Source of the DNA: UBA4716 sp002438865
GTDB lineage: Bacteria > Bacillota > Clostridia > UBA1381
Reading direction: 5' to 3'
Length of the DNA: 8,004 bases
Assembly (NCBI GenBank): GCA_937907325.1
Contig: CALERO010000181.1
Coordinates: 1 to 8,004 of the forward strand
The notes beneath the pieces are model-generated. The model made no database searches. It worked only from the letters and a program-made list of their open reading frames with translations, and was not told where the DNA came from. Below are positions 1 through 5,690 of this stretch, one piece after another. Position 1 is the first letter of the stretch. Each line of letters opens with the position of its first letter. The translations under genes were made by a program, and so were the position numbers.

Positions 1-1654
1 CCAACGGTGTTGACCACTTTTCATTCTCGCTGTTTTCTATTCTCTCATAGTTATGCGAGTTGGTTGCTTCCTGAACTGCGGTGTAGTACCATGCGCCCGG
101 CTGGTTATCCGGCCACTTATTCATTTCGGCATACATACCGCTTTCTTCTACGTGTCTTATAAGAACGTTATTGATAAGCGTCATAGCCTCTGCACGTGTG
201 ATATTGTCGGTAGGTCTGTACTTCTTGTTTCCGTCACCCTGAACCCAGCCTTTGTATGAAGCTCTGTTGATATATTCTCTTGCCCAGCTGTTGCTGATGT
301 CATCAAATAAATCATAGCCTTCATAGATACCGTCTGTCAATCTTGAAACTATAGCGGCAAACTCGGCTCTTGTGATAGGTGCGTTCGGCTTAAATGTGCC
401 GTCCTCATATCCTGTGAGTACCTTTGCGTTTGACAATGTCGAAATCGCATTATTGTACCAATCGCCCTCAGCTACATCTGAATATGTGTTTGTCTTTGAC
501 CAGTACTTTGTTCTTGTATCGTCTGTGAACAATCTGAAGAAGATTGTTGCAACCTCTGCACGTGAAATGTCAGCCATAGGTCTTACATTTCCATCATCAT
601 CACCGATGATGTATGCATAGTGATTTTCCTTATCAAGCTGTGCATCGCTTTCCGGATCCTTCGGATTAACCGTGCTTACGGGAGCAGGTGTATATCGGGG
701 ACGTGTAACGGTGCTTCCGCCGCCGGTGCTTGTGTTGCCGCCGGGATTTTCATCAATATAAAGTTTTACCGACTCGTATATTCCGTCTGCGGCATCTCTG
801 TTTGCATCGCCGGGATGTCCTGCGGTTATCTGAACTGCCTTATAATTGACAGTTGAGATCGGATCCTGTGCAGTACCTGTTACAGCCTCATAATCGCCTA
901 TCTTCGTAGAACCCGTAACACTGCCCGTTACCTTATGCGTGCCAAGACCTTTTACCGATGCGCCCTCGCATGTGAATACAAGGTTCTGCAAATACTTGAA
1001 GTTTCCGTCATCATACAGTTCCGAACCTTTTACATAATCTCTCGGAGCGGTTTCATCCGGACCCTTTACGGCGATTTCAATCTTCAGCCCCGTAGAAGTA
1101 GCCGTTCTTGAAACCTCTTTGAATATCTGCTTTGCCTCGTCGTTAAATCCGTCCATATTGCTTCCGTTTTTAACGCTGTCGGGGATTGTTACCGTATTCG
1201 GGAATGTAACGTTTATTGTAAACGTACCCGTTACCGGAACATCGTTTAACTGTGTAAGCAAAGTATCCGCAAATGCTGTTGCGTCAGCCTCCGACTCACC
1301 GCCGGCAATTTTTGCTTCCTTTGCAATATTTATAAGTGCCTTTGCTGTTCCCCAGTAAGTATTAAACTCGTCCTGAACTGTTTTCATATAAAGCGTTGCT
1401 CTGTATGAAATGCCCAAAGCCACATTCTGATGCAGAACAGACTTAGTTATCGGACCGTCCGCAAATTCGCCGCTTGTTCCCGTTCTGAGTTCAATGTCGG
1501 CAGGCACATCGACAGACACGGTTTTATAATCAGTGTCATAATTCGGGAGTGCCTTAATAAGATTTTCAAGTTCTGTCGGTGCCGCAAAAACCTGCGATGC
1601 GCATGACAGCGCCATTGCCGCAGCGGCACAGAAAGCTATAATTCTTTTTCTCAT
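1..1654 (-). CDS. Secreted S-layer homology (SLH) domain protein, C-terminus cut by window edge
   Basis: The frame is open from the start at 1654 to base 1 with no stop, so 551 residues are visible and the C-terminus lies outside. Residues 1-24 form a signal peptide: MRKR, an Ala-rich hydrophobic core, and a VFA cleavage site before APTELEN. Residues 25-300 form a region I do not recognise, rich in beta-type and acidic residues. A Gly/Ser/Thr then Pro-rich linker follows (about 303-335). Three SLH repeats come next, at about 343-377, 390-440 and 449-500, carrying the anchor motifs SRAE (364), TRAE (428) and TRAE (486). A WYY-containing tail follows. SLH triplets bind secondary cell-wall polymer, so the protein should sit on the outer cell surface. 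An ATG two codons upstream (1660) is possible, but AGAAAGGA lies only 2 bases from it and 8 from the ATG at 1654, which favours 1654. The SLH assignment is firm; the role of the N-terminal half is unknown. Confidence 0.9.
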   Translation of the reverse strand, partial: MRKRIIAFCAAAAMALSCASQVFAAPTELENLIKALPNYDTDYKTVSVDVPADIELRTGTSGEFADGPITKSVLHQNVALGISYRATLYMKTVQDEFNTYWGTAKALINIAKEAKIAGGESEADATAFADTLLTQLNDVPVTGTFTINVTFPNTVTIPDSVKNGSNMDGFNDEAKQIFKEVSRTATSTGLKIEIAVKGPDETAPRDYVKGSELYDDGNFKYLQNLVFTCEGASVKGLGTHKVTGSVTGSTKIGDYEAVTGTAQDPISTVNYKAVQITAGHPGDANRDAADGIYESVKLYIDENPGGNTSTGGGSTVTRPRYTPAPVSTVNPKDPESDAQLDKENHYAYIIGDDDGNVRPMADISRAEVATIFFRLFTDDTRTKYWSKTNTYSDVAEGDWYNNAISTLSNAKVLTGYEDGTFKPNAPITRAEFAAIVSRLTDGIYEGYDLFDDISNSWAREYINRASYKGWVQGDGNKKYRPTDNITRAEAMTLINNVLIRHVEESGMYAEMNKWPDNQPGAWYYTAVQEATNSHNYERIENSENEKWSTPL

Positions 1655-1699
1655 AGTCATATTCCTTTCTGAATTTATATATATGTATTATTAATTACA

Positions 1700-1728
1700 A
1701 TTATATAACGTTTACTATTAATTGTCAA
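1700..1728 (-). promoter_or_regulatory. Consensus sigma-A promoter of the left SLH gene
   Basis: On the minus strand TTGACA (1728-1723) and TATAAT (1705-1700) are separated by exactly 17 bases, a perfect match to the housekeeping consensus. The predicted transcript start is near 1692, giving a leader of roughly 38 bases that contains the AGAAAGGA ribosome binding site. It lies in the short gap after the phosphatase gene, so the SLH gene can be transcribed strongly and independently of the operon upstream of it. Confidence 0.85.
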
Positions 1729-1748
1729 GCAAAAATGCATAATTTATT

Positions 1749-2507
1749 TCATTTTTTAAAAAGCCGTTCAAAAAGCGGTTTCGGACTGAATACAGATGTT
1801 GTAATCGCTCCGCCGTCCAGCACTGCCTGTGCGTTTTTATTGAAATACTCCACACATTCTCTGCCGAAATATTTTTCTATAACCGCAACCGCATCGCTCA
1901 TATTGGGTTTTCTGTGTCCCATATTGTGCATATCCGTTCCGAGTATGTGCGCCTTTCCCGATTCCATAAGCTTAAATGTGTGTCTTCTTATGGCTTTATC
2001 GGTAAATGCGTCGGCATTTATCTGATAAAAGACGCCCAGTTCGTGCAGTTCCTCAAGGAGCGGCTCTTTCTGCCCCAAATATCGGTTTATATGCGCCATA
2101 ATCGGCTTAAATCCACGCACCGTCAGCTTATACACCGCCTCAAGCATCCATTCTTTCCAATCGGACATCGGCATTTCTATCAGTATATATTTTGTATTGT
2201 TAATGCAGATGTTTTCTATCTCATCATATTCGGAAACATCGGTAAGCATATTCAGCTCGGCGCCCGTAAATATTTCGGGATACGGCTTTTTGCTCTTTTC
2301 CATATCCTCACAAAGCTTTGAAAAGGCGTCGTTTCTTTCTGCTGTAAACCTAAGAACGTCCTCTCTCTGTCTCGGATAGCAATGTGATGTCGAAACAACC
2401 TTGCGCACTCCCTGCTCATAGCTTAAAGAAAGCATTTCAAGCGCTGTTTCCGTATCCCTTGCGCCGTCGTCAAACTTCGGCAATATATGTGAATGACAGT
2501 CAATCAT
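1749..2507 (-). CDS. CpsB/YwqE-like PHP-domain phosphatase
   Basis: The 252-residue length is typical of the CpsB/YwqE family, manganese-dependent PHP phosphatases that remove phosphate from bacterial tyrosine kinases controlling capsule and exopolysaccharide export. It opens with MIDCHSHILPKFDDGARD, matching the family start. Visible metal-site candidates are H5 and H7, D13/D14, H42 (in STSHCYP), E84 (in GAELN), H139 (in MAHINRY) and D192/H194 (in GTDMHN). The commoner family forms of three of these are TPH, AHPERY and SDAHN, so this copy is somewhat divergent. It is the last gene of the operon, starting 6 bases after the VanZ stop. Its Shine-Dalgarno (AAAAGGTGAT) overlaps that stop codon, which suggests translational coupling. 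No tyrosine kinase gene (Wzc/CapB type) is in the window, so its partner is unknown. A related role such as a histidinol-phosphatase-like enzyme is possible but less likely. Confidence 0.85.
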   Translation of the reverse strand: MIDCHSHILPKFDDGARDTETALEMLSLSYEQGVRKVVSTSHCYPRQREDVLRFTAERNDAFSKLCEDMEKSKKPYPEIFTGAELNMLTDVSEYDEIENICINNTKYILIEMPMSDWKEWMLEAVYKLTVRGFKPIMAHINRYLGQKEPLLEELHELGVFYQINADAFTDKAIRRHTFKLMESGKAHILGTDMHNMGHRKPNMSDAVAVIEKYFGRECVEYFNKNAQAVLDGGAITTSVFSPKPLFERLFKK

Positions 2508-2513
2508 ACGGCA

Positions 2514-2993
2514 TCACCTTTTCCTTTTCAATAATCTCCTCACTGCGGCAAAAACCGCACCTCCGACCGTTCCTCCGCAGGTATCAAGCAAAACGTCGCT
2601 AAACATTGCGCCCCGTCCGCTTACAAACAGCTGATGAATTTCGTCCGAGGACGCATACACAAAGCACAGTGCAATACAACACAGCCATATCCTCCATGCG
2701 GACATTTTCTCCCTTGCCGACAAAAACATCGCCGACGCCGAAATACCGAGCAGAAAATAGATTGAAAAATGTGCGCATTTGCGGATAAAATTATGCAGAT
2801 TAAGCACTGCTTCTTCTTTTCCCGCAGACGGCAGATTTTTTGTCATTGGCAAAACGTCCACTATTTTTGCGGTAAGTCCGCGGCTCACCTGCGACGACTG
2901 CTCCGCATTCTGTGCGGAGAAAGCAAATATCGCAGCCATAATAAGGAACGTTGTCACGAACGGAATTATTCTTATTATAACATTTTTTCTCAT
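2514..2993 (-). CDS. VanZ-family integral membrane protein
   Basis: This 159-residue membrane protein has hydrophobic segments at about 7-27, 72-93, 99-115 and 138-153 and a basic C-terminal end (RRLLKRKR). Family hallmarks are visible: FAFSAQNAEQSS near residue 23, RKCAHFSIYFLLG near 71, and the conserved block SSDEIHQLFVSGRGAMFSDV (115-134) followed by a glycine-rich segment. VanZ homologues can raise low-level teicoplanin resistance, but most family members have no settled function and are thought to act in envelope biology. The start ATG overlaps the protease stop by 4 bases (ATGA). A strong GGAGG lies 6 bases upstream, inside a small palindrome (TCGGA-GGC-TCCGA) that could partly hide the site in RNA. 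It is the fourth gene of the operon. There is no reason to read it as a glycopeptide-resistance gene here, since no vanHAX-type genes are nearby. Confidence 0.88.
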   Translation of the reverse strand: MRKNVIIRIIPFVTTFLIMAAIFAFSAQNAEQSSQVSRGLTAKIVDVLPMTKNLPSAGKEEAVLNLHNFIRKCAHFSIYFLLGISASAMFLSAREKMSAWRIWLCCIALCFVYASSDEIHQLFVSGRGAMFSDVLLDTCGGTVGGAVFAAVRRLLKRKR

Positions 2994-3463
2994 TCGGAGC
3001 CTCCGACAAGTCCCCTTGACTTTAATACTTTATATATATATGATTTTGTTCTCGTTCCGAAATCGGGGAAGAACAAAAGCGCTTTTCTGCGTTTTAAGCT
3101 TTTGCACCAGAAACGGCAGTACTTTTTGTAGCGTTCATCTTCAACCGAAATATATTTTTCGTCACGGTAAAAGCCTTTTACCACCGCAATTATCTGATCG
3201 TCCCTTATTCCCGGCTCGGGGTTTACCTGATGATCGCCGCACATAGTGTAGCTGTCGGGGTAAACCTCAATCACACGATGCATAATAAGCGAGCCGTCAC
3301 TGCGCCTGTACACGGGCAAATCGTATTTTTTCAGCCTGCCCTTCGGTTTTTCTATAAAAACCGTATCACGCCTGTATCGGAGCATAGGCCACATACTCAC
3401 CCCCACGGGAGTTATCACCATCTGACCGTGTTCTTTTATATACTCCTCAATATTATCATTCAT
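2990..3463 (-). CDS. S24/S26-family (signal peptidase-like) protease, no membrane anchor
   Basis: The protein has 157 residues. GVSMWPML (21-28) is the serine box of signal peptidase-like enzymes, with S23 as the likely nucleophile. YDLPVYRR (47-54) and LIMHRVIEV (59-67) follow the pattern of S26 peptidases in which a His (H62) sits where bacterial SPase I has lysine, as in SipW and ER signalases. MCGDHQVNPEPG (74-85) matches the later GDN-like box. Unlike true signal peptidases there is no N-terminal transmembrane segment, so a cytosolic or peripheral enzyme is expected. The C-terminal 40 residues are strongly basic and aromatic. The start overlaps the end of the PqqD gene by 8 bases (ATGAATGA) and the stop overlaps VanZ by 4. 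Next to a PqqD-type protein, leader-peptide cleavage is an attractive but unproven role. The family call is secure; the substrate is unknown. Confidence 0.82.
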   Translation of the reverse strand: MNDNIEEYIKEHGQMVITPVGVSMWPMLRYRRDTVFIEKPKGRLKKYDLPVYRRSDGSLIMHRVIEVYPDSYTMCGDHQVNPEPGIRDDQIIAVVKGFYRDEKYISVEDERYKKYCRFWCKSLKRRKALLFFPDFGTRTKSYIYKVLKSRGLVGGSE

Positions 3464-3722
3464 CTATAAGCCCCGCTTCCCGTGCGGTTTTTAAAAATCC
3501 GTCTATTCCCGCCCGTGCGGTCGGCTCATCGGTGTCATATTCCGAAAGCATCTTCTTTAAAAGCGTATCGTAATCTGTTCCCTTTGACAGCTCCTCCCAC
3601 AAAAATGCACCCGTTTCGTTAAGGGTTATCATTCCGTTAAAGTCCTCCGATGCCTTTCCAACTGCCACAACCACATTCATTCCGCCGACTTTTCTGAGCA
3701 TAAATCCTTTTTTGGTTTTCAT
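3456..3722 (-). CDS. Stand-alone PqqD-family peptide-binding protein (RiPP recognition element fold)
   Basis: This small protein of 88 residues has the PqqD pattern: an N-terminal beta-rich part (LRKVGGMNVVVAV), the signature LNETGAFLWEEL at 34-45, a helical stretch, and the closing FLKTAREAGLIDE (76-88). PqqD-type domains are winged-helix modules that bind leader peptides and present them to modifying enzymes in ribosomal peptide pathways. Stand-alone copies also occur beside HPr-kinase-like genes in polysaccharide loci. The start codon follows the stop of the upstream kinase-like gene with no gap (TAA then ATG), and AAGGAG sits 8 bases upstream within that gene, so coupled translation is likely. 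No radical SAM enzyme, YcaO or cyclase is visible to act as its usual partner. The precise peptide substrate is unknown. Confidence 0.85.
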   Translation of the reverse strand: MKTKKGFMLRKVGGMNVVVAVGKASEDFNGMITLNETGAFLWEELSKGTDYDTLLKKMLSEYDTDEPTARAGIDGFLKTAREAGLIDE

Positions 3723-4424
3723 TTATTCTTCTCCTTTCATTCCGTTGTACGATACCTCGCACGCCTCCTCGTCCGTGTTACAGCGGAGCCTGTACACACT
3801 CTCGTTTGAAATAAGCGTGCCGAGTATTTTTAAAAGCGTATCCATTCTGCCTTCCTCCACCGGGCGCACCGTCTGATCCAGTATCTTAAACATTGCCTCC
3901 TCGGGCGGTATTTTTTCTATAGAATTTGTTTCGCTGCGTTCAAGAACGCATATACCACCCAGCGGAACGCAGGCGTTTACGTTAAGATTTGTTTTTCCCG
4001 AAAACGGGGTTCCGTAAACGTAAAATTTCCCGTTTATAAGGCGTATTGCAGGTTTATCGTCGTTAATTATGTATGCATCGTCAAAATGCTTTACCCAAAG
4101 CTGTGTATGCGTGGATTTGCCCGTTCCGCTCGGAGCGGAAAACAAATATGCCTTTCCGTTATGCACAACAGCCGACGAGTGCAGCATAAATCCGCCGAAT
4201 TCGATAAGATATTCGTAAAATTCCGTTGCCAAAAGCATATATTCACTGCTTTCATCATTCGGCAGACTGTGTATTTCCTTTAGTTTATCCATTATTTTTT
4301 TGTCGGTTCGTAATATAAGATCCGGCTTTGCAGGCTCGGTAACTCTGTACGCCATACTCTGCTCTGCCGTTCTCGGATACTGCGGATCCATTTCCACATA
4401 TATACCTGCTATTTTATAAATCAT
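3723..4424 (-). CDS. HPr-kinase-like P-loop protein (HprK-related)
   Basis: From the chosen start the protein has 233 residues. A P-loop is clear at 96-105 (SAPSGTGKST), preceded by FMLHSSAVV and followed by IINDDKPAIR at 119-128, which resembles the acidic LVADD-type motif of HPr kinase/phosphorylase, and by GTPFSGK (138-144). It is shorter than true HprK (about 310 residues), lacks its N-terminal domain, and carries a different first 75 residues, so phosphorylation of HPr itself is not implied. Related proteins are repeatedly found beside PqqD-like proteins. The frame stays open upstream to 4499, but 4424 is preferred: GGAGG lies 4 bases before it, and the predicted transcript begins near 4461, downstream of any start at 4499. 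An intermediate ATG at 4439 has only a weak ribosome site. It is the first gene of the operon; its phosphate acceptor is unknown. Confidence 0.82.
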   Translation of the reverse strand: MIYKIAGIYVEMDPQYPRTAEQSMAYRVTEPAKPDLILRTDKKIMDKLKEIHSLPNDESSEYMLLATEFYEYLIEFGGFMLHSSAVVHNGKAYLFSAPSGTGKSTHTQLWVKHFDDAYIINDDKPAIRLINGKFYVYGTPFSGKTNLNVNACVPLGGICVLERSETNSIEKIPPEEAMFKILDQTVRPVEEGRMDTLLKILGTLISNESVYRLRCNTDEEACEVSYNGMKGEE

Positions 4425-4467
4425 ATTGCCTCCGAACATAATTTTTTTATTCTTCTGCTTATTATAT

Positions 4468-4496
4468 ATTATACAATATACGGCAAGGTTTTTCAA
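4468..4496 (-). promoter_or_regulatory. Sigma-A promoter of the five-gene operon
   Basis: On the minus strand TTGAAA (4496-4491) and TATAAT (4473-4468) are separated by 17 bases. Transcription should begin near 4461, leaving a leader of about 37 bases before the ATG at 4424. This placement argues against a longer N-terminus starting at 4499. No other convincing promoter is visible between here and the end of the phosphatase gene, in keeping with a single transcript for all five genes. Confidence 0.78.
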
Positions 4497-4534
4497 CAAC
4501 TATTTCAAATTTTAAGCTTTTTTTCTTTTTATTA

Positions 4535-4563
4535 TAGACAAATTGCGTTAAATTGTGTATAAT
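4535..4563 (+). promoter_or_regulatory. Sigma-A promoter of the right SLH gene
   Basis: TAGACA (4535-4540) and TATAAT (4558-4563) are 17 bases apart on the plus strand. The predicted start is near 4570, giving a 30-base leader with AGAAAGGA (4582-4589) 11 bases before the ATG. It is back to back with the operon promoter: the two -35 boxes are only 38 bases apart, so a bound regulator could affect both. Confidence 0.78.
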
Positions 4564-4576
4564 TAAATTAATTTAA
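4563..4576. promoter_or_regulatory. Perfect 14-base AT palindrome over the SLH transcript start
   Basis: TTAAATTAATTTAA reads the same on both strands and covers the predicted start site directly downstream of the -10 box. A wider inverted repeat, GTTAAATT (4547-4554) with AATTTAAC (4570-4577), brackets the -10 region. The position suits an operator, but the sequence is only A and T in an AT-rich gap, so chance is a real alternative. Confidence 0.3.
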
Positions 4577-4600
4577 CAATCAGAAAGGATAGTTTTACTT

Positions 4601-5638
4601 ATGAAATTGAAAAAATTTATTGCAGCGGCTGCGGCAATTGCGGTTATGTCTGCACAGGCGGCGGCATTTGCCGATTTTACAGATATGCCGGACGGCGAAA
4701 TGGGAACGGCGCTTGCAAACGCCGTGGAGCACGGACTTATCAACGGCTACGATGAAAACACAATCGCACCGAACGACCTTATAACACGTGCGCAGATGGC
4801 GGCGATTATCACAAGAGCATTCGGCGCAAAAGATCAGGCGGAAACATCGTTCAAGGATGTTGCCGACAATGCGTGGTACAAGGAGGACGTCGCAAAAGCA
4901 GTGGCTATGAGCGCTTTTGAAGGTGATGAAAACGGCAACTTCAATCCCGACAACAACATCACTTTCCAGGAAACATACACCGTTTTGTCAAGAGTATTTT
5001 ATCTTGCACCGCTGGTAACGAATTTCAGCGACGGCACGCAGAAAATTATGGGCGGAGTAAGCAAAGCGGACATAGAGAGCTTCACCGACAAGGACAAGGT
5101 TGCGGACTGGGCGCTCGTTTATGCGGAAAGTATGGTTAAAAACGGCGGCTGGAACGGCATAGACAATCAATTAAAACCGCTCGACAACATTACAAGAGGC
5201 GAATTTGCGCTCGTAATGGACAAGATCGTAAAGAATTACGTTGACGAGCCGGGTACTTACGACAATCTCCCCGACGGACTTACAATGGTACGTTCCGGCG
5301 GAGTAACGATAAAAAATCTTAAAACTGACAGAAACCTTATCATCAGCTACGGCGTTGACAAAACAGGCTGTACGGTTATGGATTCGGAGGTTTCGGGCGC
5401 AGCCGTAATACTCGGCGGTGCGGACGTTGTTGAAGAAAAATCCGAATCGGGAGTTATTACAAAGAAAAAAGGTACTAACTTCTATGTTTCGTTCGCCGGC
5501 AAATTCTATGATGTAAGAGTTATGGCTCCGTATATAAATGCGGACTTTACAAAGCTTCAGGTTTCTCCCGGCGAATACCCGAACTATTATATCTGCAAAG
5601 ACTCTACCGCAGCACTCCCCAGTGTTGAGGCACAATAA
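4601..5638 (+). CDS. Secreted SLH-domain protein with N-terminal SLH triplet
   Basis: This complete protein of 345 residues has a signal peptide at 1-24 (MKLKKF, Ala-rich core, likely cleavage after AFA). Three SLH repeats follow directly: about 25-75 with ITRAQ at 61, about 84-134 with the degenerate ITFQE at 120, and about 160-212 with ITRGE at 197. None carries the full TRAE motif, so its wall-polymer binding may be weaker than that of the left SLH protein. Residues 215-345 are beta-rich, with turns such as GGVTIKNLKTDRNLIISYGV resembling the repeated strands of beta-helix tails in other SLH proteins; no catalytic motif is seen. It is transcribed alone from its own promoter and closed by a strong terminator, and is divergent from the operon. 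It probably serves as a surface-layer or wall-attached structural protein. Confidence 0.9.
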   Translation: MKLKKFIAAAAAIAVMSAQAAAFADFTDMPDGEMGTALANAVEHGLINGYDENTIAPNDLITRAQMAAIITRAFGAKDQAETSFKDVADNAWYKEDVAKAVAMSAFEGDENGNFNPDNNITFQETYTVLSRVFYLAPLVTNFSDGTQKIMGGVSKADIESFTDKDKVADWALVYAESMVKNGGWNGIDNQLKPLDNITRGEFALVMDKIVKNYVDEPGTYDNLPDGLTMVRSGGVTIKNLKTDRNLIISYGVDKTGCTVMDSEVSGAAVILGGADVVEEKSESGVITKKKGTNFYVSFAGKFYDVRVMAPYINADFTKLQVSPGEYPNYYICKDSTAALPSVEAQ

Positions 5639-5646
5639 TGTTTTTC

Positions 5647-5690
5647 AATACACCTCCGAAAGCGGTTTGCTTTCGGAGGTGTGTTTTTTT
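5647..5690 (+). terminator. Strong intrinsic terminator of the right SLH gene
   Basis: A 14-bp perfect stem, ACACCTCCGAAAGC (5650-5663) with GCTTTCGGAGGTGT (5669-5682), encloses a 5-base loop and is followed by G and seven T (5684-5690). Flanking bases can lengthen the stem. It starts 8 bases after the SLH stop codon. On the other strand no U-rich run follows the stem, so it should act mainly on the plus-strand transcript. The TAA of the convergent metalloprotease gene (5691-5689) lies in the T run. Confidence 0.92.

Noticed and set aside
1729..1755. Terminator after the phosphatase gene (AAAATG with CATTTT)
   Set aside because: The stem is only 6 bp of mostly A-T pairs with a 12-base loop, too weak to call; read-through into the SLH gene remains possible.
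1914..2321. Plus-strand open frame of 135 codons within the PHP phosphatase region
   Set aside because: It is a shadow of the phosphatase, whose metal-binding motifs are clear on the minus strand; its own translation shows no domain.
2514..2993. Glycopeptide resistance determinant based on the VanZ match
   Set aside because: VanZ homologues are widespread without van operons, and no D-Ala-D-Lac ligase, VanH or VanX gene is nearby.
4425..4499. N-terminal extension of the HprK-like protein to an ATG at 4499
   Set aside because: That ATG lies upstream of the predicted transcript start and overlaps the -35 box; the start at 4424 has a GGAGG and a family-like beginning.
5171..5635. Long minus-strand open frame (154 codons) inside the right SLH gene
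   Set aside because: It lies antisense to a complete SLH protein with signal peptide and motifs, contains no recognisable domain, and has no promoter of its own.
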